A stretch of 64,000 bases of DNA, from the NCBI GenBank assembly GCA_022661535.1, contig JAKULF010000006.1, forward strand, positions 1,054,001 through 1,118,000, in the 5' to 3' direction. The notes under the pieces were generated by a model. That model worked only from the letters and a program-made list of their open reading frames with translations. It had not been told where the DNA came from and made no database searches. Below, piece after piece: positions 46,275 through 58,274 of this stretch. Both the position numbers and the translations under genes were made by a program. Within the stretch, counting starts at the first letter, position 1, and every line of letters starts with the position of its first letter. The stretch comes from Eutypa lata. Its lineage: Eukaryota > Ascomycota > Sordariomycetes > Xylariales > Diatrypaceae.

Positions 46275-48889
46275 CTAAGGATTTCCCGCGGCATGGTGCT
46301 CGAGATCACTGTAGTACAGGGTGAGGCTGCGCTGTACCTCATTCCAAATTGTTAGTCAACTTTGTTGCCTTATTTAACCCGATAAAATTATTAAAATCAA
46401 ACTCACCCGCTCCTTGCGCCACTCGGCAGTGTTCCAGATGATGTAGTAGCCCTCCTCGTGCTCTCGGCTCAACGGTCGGGGGTGCATGTGCTCGTCCTTC
46501 GTGAGCCACATCTTCAGCTTCTTGTGCCATCTCCAGTTGCGGTTATTCCTAGAGAGATCGGATAGTGAGTTAGCGAGCCATCTCCCACCTATCAAAACTG
46601 GGAGAAAAAAAGGGGGTGAGCAGGTGGTTCAAAAGAAAAACATACAATTCGGTAGCGGCCTTATGCTGTTGAAAGTCCCCGGGACAGCTGTAGAAGATCC
46701 ACATCAGAGTCTCCTCGTTGAAGCTGCTGATCTTGTTTTCCAGCGGCTGGACGTTGTTCACGCTGTAGCACTCGGGAAGCCGGAACTCGGGGACCGCTGG
46801 CCGCGGGGGTACATCGTTGAATAACGAGTACACCTGAGTAGAGACCGGTCTGCAGGAGAAAAGATAGGTAAACAGTCAGTTTCAGTAGATTCTCCCCACA
46901 AATGGGATTGTTCTTCGAAAAAAGAAGGAAAAAAACTTACGCGGGGGATGTCAAGTCCAGGCCGAACCCTGTCGGATCCATACCGGTCATCAGAGCAGTG
47001 TAGTCCGGGTAGTTATTCATCAGCGTACGGAGGCCCTTGATGCCCCATCTGTCGATAGGTGCCATGCCTGCTAAGGGGTCATGTACTACTACCGGGGATT
47101 CGCCATCCTTCTCGTCACCACCACTACCAACAACACCACCACCACCACCAGCCTTGCCGCCAGAAGAAGGTGTATCATTGCTCCCAATGGCTCCAAGCGG
47201 GTTGCGACCATCCGTCAGTTGCGCCGCCGCCGCCGCCGCCGCCTGATCCTGCGCAGACGCTTGTGAGGAGGTTAAAGCCTCATCTCGGAATCCAGGAGGT
47301 TTTTGGCGGGTCTCCTCAACCCCACTCGCACTTCTTAGCTCGTGTGTTCGTAAGGCCCCTGCGTGCGAAGCAGTTAGGTTAGTATGTAAGTAGGTATTTG
47401 CATCATTTCTGCGTGATAACAATAACAACAACAACAACATGGGATAACAAATAAATAAATACCTGGTGCAGCACTTGTATCCGGAGAACGGACTTCGCTT
47501 GATCTGGTATTCGCAGACAATGCGTTTAGGAGACCATTCCCGACTCTCGTGCCCTGCAACGAACTTGTTCCTGCTGACGCTCCTACTGCTGTTGCTCCTG
47601 CTGCTGCTGCTGCTCCTCCTCCTTGAGCACCGAAGCCCAAGGTGGACATCAAGCTCATCCCGCGCTCCTGGCCGATCTCCCCGTTGCCGTTTCTGAAGTT
47701 GCTGATATTCAGAGGTGGGAAATCATCGATACTACTAGGCGGAGGCTGTGACGATTGTGCCGTCTGGTTCCCGAAGCGGAACGACCCTTGATTGGTGCTC
47801 ATGCGCGACGCCGACGAGAAGAGATCGTCGTGGCCTTGCTGAGAATGGGGCGTAGGTTGATTTCGTTGTATTGCGCCGCCCATATTCCTCGATCCTGCTC
47901 CTGCTGTTGACCAGAGGGACGACTGGCCTGAATTGGGCATCTGAGAGTTGTTTGATAATGAAGGAAAGTCACTGTTTCAATCAGTTAGTCTGCGGTCTAG
48001 AAAACTCGTAAAATTAATATTGAAACAACGTCTTAAGCTGCGAAGTGGACAATGCAAGAAAGGGAGAGGGAATGTTAGAAGGGGCTCAAATTTCAATTAT
48101 GAAATCATCAGGGCATCGCGTTTTTAGTTGTCATGTCTGTTTACCGCTCGTCCATCCCACTATCGACTCCTAAGCTGTCGGTTTCTTCGTCCACCACTTC
48201 TGACGTATCGTCTAGAGTGTGCGCAAACCCGAATTGAATCGAGGTAAGCTTGCGGTATGTGTGTTTCCTTGCTTTAGGCATTGTCGATGTGATGTATTGA
48301 GTGAAATAATCACACAAAAGTTGTTGTTAAATGGGAAGAAAGGAAGTGTAGGTAGCTATCCGGGGAGAAACAGTCTACCCTACTAGAGATAAAACAGATT
48401 TCTTGACCAGAAGTGAACAGACTACCGGGTGAAAGATAGTAGAGGGGACTTGATAAGAAGAAAAAGTGGTATGTGGTGTATCAATCAACGTGCGACTAGG
48501 GTTGCTGGGGCGAACATAAAATCAAACACCTACGAAGGGTCCAAAGGTGTTGACGGCTGGGAGCCGCTCAAGCTTTGGGCAAAACTGAGGTTGCCCCCCA
48601 ACTGCCTTGAAGAGGTTTGTAGTGCTGCACCACCACCACCACCACCCATTGGTACATTGCCACCACCAAATGCCCATCCACCATTATTCGCTATACCAGC
48701 AACAAAAGCAGCATCAGCCTCCGACATAGTATCCAGCTTTAGGCCTGGGCCTGGGCTTGGGCTTGGGCTTGGGCTTGGGCTTATTGCAGACAGGTATTTC
48801 ATACCTAGTTTCCCGTTTGGTAATCGACTTGATACTGATCTATTCGGCTGTTGCGGTTGTTGTTGCTGGCCTCCGAACCCAGCCGGCAT
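46275..48889 (-). CDS. NOT2: CCR4-NOT complex subunit NOT2 (Cdc36)
   Basis: Seven exons on the minus strand: 48889-48805, 48690-48534, 47971-47463, 47358-46941, 46849-46646, 46548-46407 and 46337-46275, giving 525 residues. The N-terminal half is disordered but has the fungal NOT2 signatures RLPNGKL, GGWAFGGG, LSFAQSLSGSQPSTPLD and DFPSLSNNSQ. The last two are joined only after removing a 562-bp intron. The C-terminal 160 residues form the NOT2/3/5 domain: DRWGIKGLRTLMNNYPDYTA, VYSLFNDVPPRPAVPEFRLP, ETLMWIFYSCPGDFQQHKAA, NRNWRWHKKLKMWLTKDEHM and RSLTLYYSDLEHH. NOT2 pairs with NOT3/5 on the NOT1 scaffold in mRNA deadenylation and decay. The start is the first in-frame ATG. The frame stays open 25 codons further upstream without an ATG, to a possible splice acceptor at 48965, so an extra 5' exon is possible. 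Confidence 0.92.
48141..48281 (-). CDS. 46-codon frame inside the long NOT2 intron, possible alternative first exon
   Basis: Within the 562-bp intron 2 of NOT2 there is a frame that starts with ATG at 48281, reads MPKARKHTYRKLTSIQFGFA followed by an acidic stretch, and stops with TAA at 48141. A GTAAAC donor at 48144 would leave phase 2. That is exactly what is needed to join exon 3 at 47971 and restore the DFPSLSNN frame, giving an isoform that lacks the first two exons. It could also be a separate tiny gene or chance. I do not recognise the peptide. Confidence 0.3.
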   Translation of the reverse strand: MPKARKHTYRKLTSIQFGFAHTLDDTSEVVDEETDSLGVDSGMDER

Positions 48890-49536
48890 CCCTCGAAGGT
48901 TTTGCGGTACAGCTCCTAACGAACGCAATCCAGCATTAGCCAAGTTCACGATGGATGAATTTCTCTATGACGATGGCGATGACGATGACGACAGAAGGGA
49001 CAGATGCGACAGTTAGTTCAAGTGGTCGAAGTGAAGCCCGGGAACGCCTATCATCGAGTCCTAGCACTACAACATCGTACGAATATCATTGGTACGGCGT
49101 CCTCAGTCGATACGGAGCTGTGAGGAACCATTCATTCTATTCCCCTCTTTCTCGCAGCCTAGCTAGGTAGCGCAAGACAAGGCAAGGCCAGGTAAGGCCA
49201 CGGTCGCATATCCAGCTCGAAGGGTATCGCAATTGTCCCACCTCAACCAATGGCACATCTTAACGGTCGCACAAGCAATATGGACATGTTGAGACTCGGT
49301 TTGAAGACGATAGGGTGGTCGTGAAAGGTCGTGAGGGCATCGGCGCAACGAGGCGATGATGTCGTCCATGGGCGAGACAAACAGCAGTGGGCAGTGGGCA
49401 GTGGGGCACGCGAGGCAGAGGAAAAGGGTCAGCAACTACCTGGTCGATTCATGGCTTCAAATTTGACACTCTTTCCCCCCCTAATCACTTTCTCCTAAGG
49501 TCTTGGGAATGTATTTGATCGGTTGCCGGTGTAACG

Positions 49537-49575
<39 letters not shown>

Positions 49576-50316
49576 GGGTCTTCGTCGTCTTCGCTCAGTG
49601 TGTACAGTTACGATATGTTGGTTGTTTTAATAGGGATTTTTTTAAACTACATGTAACGGCACGGCGATTGTATTCAAGGTTCAATCTTAGGTACTACCTC
49701 CTACATAGTGTGAGTACATGACATGTAGGTACGAACGGAGCATGTAGACAGGAATGGAAACTCGCCGCGCACACTTGAAGGTCACTGGTTGGATCGAAAG
49801 TTTGAACTGGGGTTCCAGCTGTCCACTTTAAATGTGTATACACAGCTGAGCTGGTCATTCTGTGACTTCTACAGCGTGTTTGCCTTTATAAAGCAAGTAC
49901 CCGACAGTCTTTGGGGAAGTAACGTTCATGGTGGTCCGAGCGTTGAGGTCACACGTAAGTACATAAGGAGGTACTTGGGTGTGGAGCCCATCATCAATAA
50001 TCGCCAGCCTCGTCTGCCCGTCTGCCTGCACGTGGACCGCTTAACGATGCCATCTTTCATGCATGTACTCCGTACTCCGTACTCATCGCAATAGCTCTCT
50101 ACGTATATATAATCCAGGTATCTAAAGTAAGTACTTATGTAAGTTATGCCTACCTATCTAGACTGCATATGAAGTTCATATAAAATGAGAAGAACATTAG
50201 GTAGAGCCTTTTCTTCAATCTACATACTGTAGTTCGATCTGAATAGACCTGTCAATATGTTATATTTTGTCTGAAAACGACCTACCCGCTGCCTACCTCA
50301 TCTCGAACCTCACTAT
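48890..50316. other. Region between NOT2 and ZNG1
   Basis: About 1.4 kb. The first 100-300 bp is likely NOT2 leader or a further 5' exon, with a GAACTAAC branch-like motif near 49010-49020 before a CATAG acceptor at 48965. The rest is non-coding with the GTC run at 49538-49575. Open frames are short and unrecognised. Confidence 0.4.
49538..49575. repeat. (GTC)n trinucleotide repeat
   Basis: About 12 GTC units in non-coding DNA upstream of NOT2. Confidence 0.95.
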
Positions 50317-51758
50317 CTAGTTCTGGACAGCATCCAAAAAGCTGCGCTCGAAGTCAACCTCCCTCAAACCTCTTCCGATAAGAACGATCTTACCAGTTTG
50401 AGAGCCGGTAGTCGCCTTCTCGCCAGGTGCGAGTTTCTCTCCGTCGAATATCTCAAATACCTCCCTGACACCCTGGACTAACTTTACATCGCCGTTTTGC
50501 AACACCAAGCGTGCTTTGAGCCGGTGGATCTCTATAGGAACCTCCGGGTTCGGATCTTGGTTTGGAATCTGTCCCTCCCATAGCACTGACCGTAGCCAGC
50601 TGTCGACGTGTTGCAGCTTCTCTGGTGGTAGAGTGGCCACGCTTATGGCGATAGTTGAGATTGTCTATGGCATTTGTCTGTTAGTAGACTATTGCTTCTT
50701 TTTTTTCTGTTTCTACACGAAACTAGAGCGCAACTTACAGGATCAAGATGACTATGTCCCTTCCCTGCAGTGTCCAGTCTATCAACTTGGTCATATGCAT
50801 GTAGATCCAAGATGAACCCTTCCAGCTGAGGAATGACACTCTGCTTGGTCTCGTGGATCTTCGCGAGACCATTGATTGCCTGTATACGCGCTTTAACTCT
50901 GTCGAGTTCGGCTGCGTCTACCAAGTCGGACTTATTAATGACAATAACATCAGCATGAGAAATCTGGACGTGAGCGGTCGTCATCAGGGGACCATGGTGG
51001 TCATGAGCATCTTCGTCTCCCTCTACCTTCCCTGATGGGTCGTCCAGGCTGCGTAGGATGTTCTTGGCATCGACCAACGTGACGATGCCATCTAGGTAGA
51101 TGCTGCTGCCCAGCCCATCGTCCACCCAGAACAGGGGCGCCAGGTTTCCAGGATCCGCAAGTCCCGTGGTTTCTAGCAGGATGTAGTCGAACGCGCCTTT
51201 CTTCTCCATCAGCGACTCAATCGCATTCACCCCGGTGTCCCTAGATGAATAATTAGGATGTGCACCTATCTTGATGCACGAGAGTCAAAGGGGGGAAGCC
51301 TTACTTGACAGAACAACATATGCAGCCATTCCCAACTTCGAGCCACTCCTCAACCTGCTCACCCCCTTTGTTCACAGTAAGGGACTTCTCTATATCAATA
51401 GCTATGTAATCAAGTCAGTGACAAAACTTCAATAATGCAACCAACCCGGACTTTTCCAAAGTACTTCTGCTTACAATCACCAAACTCGTTCATTATAACA
51501 GCTATTTTCTTGCCATGACGAGCTGTTAGGATGTAGTTAAGCAGGGTGGTCTTCCCAGCTCCAAGGTAGCCTTGCCAGATATGTTAGCATGTAATTATAG
51601 AGGATTTTATGATTAGTTAAACTTGACTTACCTGTAACGATGGTAATAGGAACTTTAATGATTTTGTCTTCGTCATCGGGACTTGAGTCGGCGCCAACAA
51701 GCTCAGGAGGTTGTTCATCGTCGATAAGCTCTGGTGGTTGATCGTCATCGATATTCAT
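50317..51758 (-). CDS. ZNG1: ZNG1-type zinc GTPase metallochaperone (CobW/COG0523 family)
   Basis: Five exons on the minus strand: 51758-51632, 51570-51475, 51401-51305, 51240-50739 and 50664-50317, giving 389 residues. The introns are 61-74 bp, and the first has a GCTAAC branch. Walker A is GYLGAGKTT (43-51); the metal-binding CxCC motif is CICC (101-104) in [21 protein letters not shown] supplies the G3/Walker B region, NKSD the guanine-specificity motif. The CobW C-terminal domain follows ([38 protein letters not shown]). Domain order and length match human ZNG1/CBWD and yeast YNR029C, which deliver zinc to methionine aminopeptidase. The acidic N-terminus has two copies of QPPEL where the animal protein has CPELV. 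The start is the first in-frame ATG after a stop. It is divergent from MOB3, with 826 bp between starts. Confidence 0.94.
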
Positions 51759-52584
51759 GTTGAATGAGGGGCTAGAACTAGTAAAGTTTAGGATATTTGC
51801 GGATGATGAAGTGTCCTGGATATGAGAACCGGTCAATGTAACCTTGGTTGGCACTTTTATATTTTATGTCGTTTGTTTTTTTAACTTATATTATATGTTA
51901 GGCAACAACTAATGTTATAAATGTGCTTATACTTATAAGTTGAATTGTTGGTTTTTTATGACTTATTACGCCCTTTGCAACGATAATAGCAAGTGCATGC
52001 AATACTTAGATAGGTACATGTATAAAGCCAAGAATCACGTACATAAGTGATATTACAAGGGTGAGCTAAATATGTATTGTACATACATACATACATACAT
52101 GGTGGGTCTTTCAACCAGCACGAATTGATTCTCAAGTTTTCAATGTTTCACAGATTCTATGGCAGACGCTTCTACACTGAGGCAAGCCAACTCTTTTTTC
52201 TCTTAAGCGCCAGCTTGACCTGATTTGCGTATTTGTCGTCCAGTCGATGTCCCCGAAGTTACCTTTAGATAAGAGGTAGCATCAAACGATAAGCCCCTGT
52301 TTGATGAGTGATTAGATTAGTAGGTGCTACTAGTACTCATCTACCTCTAGAGGCTACTTACCATATGCACCTTCGCGACTCTGTATCACAAACCAACAAC
52401 ACCTCCCCAGTTTCAGCCACCAACCAACCCACTCACTACCCGATTATTAAAATACCTACTTTAGGTAAATAAAAAGAAGAGAGAGACACAGAAGAAGAAA
52501 AAGAAGATCCTTCACGGCGCGCATCCACATAAAGCCTTCCAATCCTGAGGCATCTAGCCCTCACCTCACAACAAATCATTTATC
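51759..52584. promoter_or_regulatory. Shared divergent promoter region of ZNG1 and MOB3
   Basis: The 826-bp gap between the two divergent start codons. The ZNG1 side is AT-rich. The MOB3 side ends in a purine-rich tract (AAGAAGAGAGAGACACAGAA type, about 52472-52510) about 75 bp before the MOB3 ATG. (ACAT)n occurs at 52080-52100. No defined binding site can be named. Confidence 0.4.
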
Positions 52585-54283
52585 ATGAGTTCACCTCGAT
52601 TGCCAAGTCCTCCTCCACCTGCTGAGATTCAAATTGGCCCTAAGTCACCTGGGCTCGGAACGACAGCGAGTCGCCAACAACAACAGATGGAGCAGACCAT
52701 GGCCGACGCCAATGCAAGGCGTCGCATACATCCGGGCACCAAAGCCGAGGACATGGCTGCCGGTCCTCCTCTCGTCCCCCTCAATGAGGTATGTAGAACA
52801 GAAGTTCAGATTAAATTAATGTTCAAATAAATGAAAGAAGAAAAAATAAAGAGAGAGAATCGTGTTCTTGCACCATCATCATCATAGCTAATCATTACCA
52901 CAGCTCGACTCCGCCTTCCAGCTACAAGAACACCTCGCAGCTCTGCACTACTACCACACGGCGTCCAACACGTCGCCGATAAACCGGGCGACGGCCGCCC
53001 AGCTCGCCACGCCCCCGCCCGGCATCGACCGCACGCTCTGGCTCTACGAGCTCTGCCGGTTCCTGATCGCGCAGTGCAACAGCCTGATCGTGGGGTTCCT
53101 GTTTGACGTGCCGCCCTGCTCGGCCGCCACCTGCCCGGAGATGCGCGCGTCCGAGTGGCAGTTCCTGTGCGCCGTGCACGACCAGCCCAAGAGCTGCTGC
53201 GCCATCGACTACTGCTGCCACACGCTCGACTGGGCCGCCAACGTCGTCACCAACCCGAAGCTCTTCCCCAGCCGCTTCGTCGTCCTCTCCGACGGCCACG
53301 ACAAGAGCGCCGTCGTCAAGAACCTCGTCAACGTCTTCCGCCGCCTGCACCGCATCTTCGCCCACGCCTGGTTCCAGCACCGCGGCGTCTTCTGGACCGT
53401 CGAGGGCCAGACCGGCTTGTACGTCTTCTTCAAGACCGTCTGCGACATGTACGACCTGCTCCCCGCCGAGAACTACAAGCTCCCTCCCGAAGCCGAAGGG
53501 CTGGAGTCCGTACCAACTGAGAAGGAGGAGAAGAGGCACACTATCATGGCTATTGCCAAACCCCCGTCGCAGCAGCAGCAACAGCAACAGCAACAACAGA
53601 ATAACAGCAGTGGTGGTGAGCATGAGGATGATCGCCATGGCGGCCACGCTCGAAAAAGCAGCAACACGGCCAGACATTCGAGCAGGCCATCCACGGGCAG
53701 AGCTGTCACAACCGTGATCGAGGAGCGGGAGGACGAGAATTCCGACGTAGCCAACAAGCTCAAGGCGATGCACATCTCCCCTCCCGAGACCGTCGAGGAG
53801 GAATCCGAGGTCGAGGTGCCTGTCATTGTCGAGGGTGAAATTATCGACAAGCCCGCCGAGCAAGGGGTCGCCGATGCACAACAGCCCTACCAGGTCAAAA
53901 TAGACGTGCAGGAGGACGTAGCCGTCGAACCAGACACCGTCGAGGAAGGCGAATACGCCGCCGGCGAAAGTGCCCCTCCCATCTTCAGTTACGAGAAGGT
54001 AGATGCGCCCTCCGAAAAGACCGAGGAGTCGGAACCGGGCTCCGCAGAGTCTGACGAGAGCGAGAAGAACCCAGACGCAGCAGCAGCAACCTCTACTACC
54101 ACCACCGCATCAGAGGCGGCCGCCACCACCGAAGATTCACCAACCCCCGCTCTAGAAGAATCCACCGACGCAGCCACGGAGACAGATACTACTGCTACTA
54201 CGGCGGGAGAAGAAGAGAAGGAGGCGGAGGCAGATGAGGAGGAGGGGGAGGAGTCCGAGAAGAAGCCAACCAGCACGGGATAG
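52585..54283 (+). CDS. MOB3: MOB3/phocein-type MOB protein (STRIPAK component)
   Basis: Two exons, 52585-52788 and 52904-54283, give 527 residues to the first stop. The MOB/phocein fold is at about 70-255. The zinc ligands are visible: C140 and C145 in PPCSAATCPEM, H222 and H227 in RIFAHAWFQH. Supporting blocks are LWLYELCRFLIAQCNSLIVG, ASEWQFLCAVHD and VFWTVEGQTGLYVFFKTVCD. The long spacing and wording fit the phocein-like MOB of fungal STRIPAK complexes (SmMOB3 in Sordaria), needed there for hyphal fusion and fruiting-body development. The role here is inferred from that. Residues about 325-527 are disordered, with a polyglutamine run (53570-53596) and Glu/Thr/Ala-rich acidic sequence. The frame continues past the TAG at 54281-54283 (separate entry). 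It is divergent from ZNG1. Confidence 0.92.
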
Positions 54284-54832
54284 GATCCCGCGCACCATCG
54301 CGACAACAACGACAACGAAGACTACCTAGAGCAATTCGAGGAGCCCGACCTAGAGGAGGTGGATCGGATAATCCAGCGTAGCCAGCGCATGGCGGGGCGA
54401 CTGCGCCGGAGGAGACGCGCTCGCGCTCGGTCTTCTCCTTCGGCTTTGCCTTCCTCCTCCTCGTCTTCCGCTTCTTTGACTTCTTTTGCGTCCCTTGATG
54501 AGGTGGCTGGGAATGGGAAGGGGAAGGGGAAGAGGGATGAGGGCAAGAATGAAGAGGGGAGAGGGGGGGAGGAAAGGGGAGCTAATGATGAAGATGAAAA
54601 TGAAAATGATGAGGATAAGGAGGATGAGGATGAGGATGAAGAAGAACAGAGTGATGCGGACTTGGACGCTGCCACGACCAGAATCATCGAGGAGACGCGG
54701 CGCGTCACTTCGCGGCTCAGGGGCGCGCGCTTTCGGAATAGTATGCGTCAGCGGCGGCAACAGCAGCAAGAACAGAACCAGGGGAGGAAGCCAGCCGAGA
54801 AAAACGAACCGGGACCGCGGCCGAGGTGGTGA
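54284..54832 (+). other. In-frame open extension downstream of the MOB3 stop codon
   Basis: Directly after the MOB3 TAG the same frame stays open for 182 codons to TGA at 54830-54832. It reads plausibly as protein: DPAHHRDNNDNEDYLEQFEE, PDLEEVDRIIQRSQRMAGRL, a basic RRRRRARAR patch, a Ser run, an acidic Glu/Asp run, then a helical ATTRIIEETRRVTSRLRGAR and a Gln-rich basic end. Either the TAG is a recent mutation or sequence error, or it is read through or removed by splicing, or the extension is fortuitous in purine-rich DNA. No other start codon or promoter is needed, since the frame is shared. Confidence 0.5.
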
Positions 54833-57800
54833 TGACGACTTAATGAACGACTAATTATACCAGGTGGTAATGATGAGGAATCGTACGTCTACTTACGCAA
54901 AATACGTAGGTAGGCAGCTAGGAAAAGGCGACTGAGGGGGAATAAAAAGGAAATCGGGGGAAGGTGTGTAGGGAATGAAAGGGAGAGACGGAGGGGATAG
55001 GGAGTTGGTTAGGTAGACAGGCAGGCAGGCTATTGTCATGCCACATGTATTCATTATACGAGTGAGTGAGTGTATAGAGTAGAAGAAGAGGTGCGAGTTA
55101 CCTATCGCTTGAAAAAAGACCACCACTACCACCATCACCACGGACGAACGGTGGGTCGAATCGATGGATGGATGCATGGATAGATGGATGGACGGGTATC
55201 GATTGACTTATTGACTAATTAACTAACTGTATGGTATGCTATTATGTATGTATGTATGTACGTATGAACAGAACCGCGCCGGCGCCGGCGGAAGGAAAAA
55301 GGGGCATCGATTGGATGAGGGAGATATCTAAGTATCTAGTTACTTGTTTTGTTTGCTCGGGGTTTTTACTTCTTGTTGTTATTACGACATGTGCAATACG
55401 ACCGAAAGCATTCATTCTTTGCTGCTCTTTTCTTTATAGGCATACGTACCTAGGTACGTATGTGGTTCTTGTTGTGATGGCCATCGTATCTGGTGATGCT
55501 ACTGCTTAGGTGGTTTACGGCCTTTTTTTTTTTTTTTTTTTTTCTTCGGGGAAGAGGACGATGATTAAGCAGCTCACCACCACCACCACTACTTCTACTA
55601 CATAAAGTGTCAAAGTACGTACCTACGCACGATAGACAATTTGAGACGTCAAACAGAAGTACCAATCTCATTTGCTCACTTCTTATTTTCTGTCTAGCGT
55701 GGATGAGAACGGGTCAGATACTACCTAGTAGGTATGTAAGTAGTCAGCTAGATATATAACTACTGACTACTTACTTAATCAGATCCATACCTGTTACACT
55801 CCAACATCACCAGATACGTACACGAGTGCCAACCAAAAATTCCGAGATCTAAATACGTACATAAGTAAGTTACCTAGGTACATAATACAGAAGCTAAAGC
55901 GTATATTGACTGTTCATTTAAAGGTGACAGGTTTGCTGTAATATAAGCCTAACCGATCGATCGAGAAACTGTACTTAATAACATGCGGTTCATAAGTATA
56001 GCCACGCCACACAAGAAGCATCGACATGATTAGACCAAAGGTACTTACTTACATCTTAGACATGTCAAAATCCAGAGAGCGTGCGTACGAAATTCTCCAT
56101 GCCTTCTTCGTTCCTCCAGTGTCAGTTAATCCTAACTTACGAACTCCTAACTAGATCTCCATTGATCTTGTAGTTAGGCATACTTGGGACCCATTTCGAA
56201 TGTCCAGAGTTCTGGGTTAACTTGAATCTTCTGTTACCTACTTAGGTAGTATGGTTGAAATGAGAAGAGGGGGAAGGGGGTAATAGCAAGGGCCTCTGGA
56301 GAGTGTTCTGCTTATATATCTGCCAGAACGTAACTGAAGGAGGTAAGTCCTTGCATCAAGATTGGTACCCCGTCGTAGTGGTTTATTAATGCTGTTAGCA
56401 TGAGTTATAGCTATAATACTAAGATTATACAAAACTTTATTTATTAATTAATTAAGAACTAGGTGTAAATATTAACAAGGTTTTGCATTATTACTTATTT
56501 GTTGTTAATTCATGTTATAATATGGTTTGTAATATTTAAGTTATGTGTTCTTTAAATATAACGTATTTGATATTTCTTTTTTATATTAAAATGAGAAATA
56601 TCTTTTTTAAGGGGGAGTTTAAAAGGGAGGTTACATTAGCCTAAAAAAATTGCCTATGTATCACCAGAAGGAGAAAGAAAGCACTTGATCCAAATATCAA
56701 AGCAAATAAACACTTTCCGTTGTTCTCACCTCTGTACAAGAAACGTAATTGCTGGTGTCCTAGGGGACTTGTGTGTTGTGGTTTGCACATAAGCAAATGG
56801 TCAAACCACAGACGTTCTGTAATCGACATAATATAGGAGGGCTTAAGAGTGCATATGTCTCAATTCTAAAGCAAGAATGCCGAGGTTGTAATGATTTGTA
56901 GCTCTCGCTTTTAATGCTAGAGCTCTAATTGATGGTTGCATTTCTTTTCAATAACCTATCCATGGTAATGAGCTTTATAGCTTCTCACTTTTCCTTCTTT
57001 ACCTCTCATGTTCTTGCCTTTAATTTTAGCATAACTACTTATCTATACAATGGTAGGAAAATAGTAAAGTTTCTATTAGTTGGTGTATGATTATAGCAAT
57101 AGTTCATGATTCAAATGAACTTATAATTACGCTATCCATACCTGTTGGATTCAAAAGCACTTGATGTTTAAATTAGACCTACAACACGGTTGGCAAAGAC
57201 GAACACCAGGAATAAGTCTACCCTTAGTGGTGCGGTTTAGTTGCTCCCAAATTGTCTTAGGTACTGGGGTTGCACCCACAGCAGGCAGTGAATGTAGCTA
57301 AGATAGCAACGTTAGCTGTGAGATGAATCATTATGTGTCGTTGAAACAAGAGTATCAAGGCTGGACTACCGATTTAAGTCTTAGGTTGTGTATGCTTCAT
57401 CTTTAGGATTCATGAAAACCAATGAATATCTCAAAGTCCAAGGCAACGCAGATATGTGTATTCGGGTTGATCTGAGGAACAATCACTCGTGGAGCATGTA
57501 AGAGGTATATTTGTTATATGCGCTATTCTATCATATAAACCATTGATGATAAGTGCTAACTATGTGTTCCTTGGCTCTGTGTAATAAGGTCTACATAACA
57601 TTAAAGTCTTATTGATAGTGCAGCCTCGGCAAGCATATTTAATGTTTACAATGTACCTGGGTATGTAAATGTTTAGTTATATGCCTTTAAGTGAAGATAC
57701 ACATCACTCTGAGAAAGTTCAACTCTCCGTCTTTCTATACCCCCCAACTCTACGGGATGAACTACCTACCTACCTAGTCAGCCCAGCGCCCTCAGTTAGT

Positions 57801-57877
57801 AAGTCTACCTAGAGCGATAAATACGTACACAGGAATATTACACATACACACACCTACACTTCCCTCGCCCTCTTTTC
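54833..57877. other. Intergenic spacer, AT-rich in its second half
   Basis: About 3 kb with no supported gene. It includes (ATGT)n near 55243-55264, a 21-T run at 55523-55543 and a very AT-rich stretch at about 56400-56640. Open frames are short and unrecognised. Confidence 0.55.
55523..55543. repeat. Poly-T run
   Basis: Twenty-one consecutive T in non-coding DNA. Confidence 0.9.
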
Positions 57878-58222
57878 TTATTGCTTGACATAAACATGGG
57901 CCCCCCTCATCTCAACCACAACATTCATACCAACGCCGACCCAGCTCGTGCGATCATCACCACCACCATCATCATCACTAGTACCCGTTGTTGATACGGC
58001 TGCGTCGTCGTCGAATAACGGCGTAAGCTGCATCCCTAGACAACCCGATCGAGGGGCTCCCTCGTCGACGGCGCGGAACGCCCGCAGCGACTTGTCTGGC
58101 TCGACCGGGTGCCGGACGCCGCTGCTTGGGTGGACGTTGGGCATTTTGCATCTGTTGGGGTTGTGAGTGGTTTTCGTTAGTTGATGTGAATGCTTTTTCT
58201 TAGTCGTATATATATGTATGTA

Positions 58223-58274
<52 letters not shown>

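Noticed and set aside
52922..53881. 319-codon minus-strand frame opposite MOB3
   Set aside because: A shadow of the GC-rich MOB3 exon. The plus-strand frame has the zinc ligands and the conserved MOB blocks.
54359..54832. A separate gene starting after MOB3
   Set aside because: It has no ATG of its own near the start and lies in exactly the MOB3 frame, so it is better treated as an extension of that frame.
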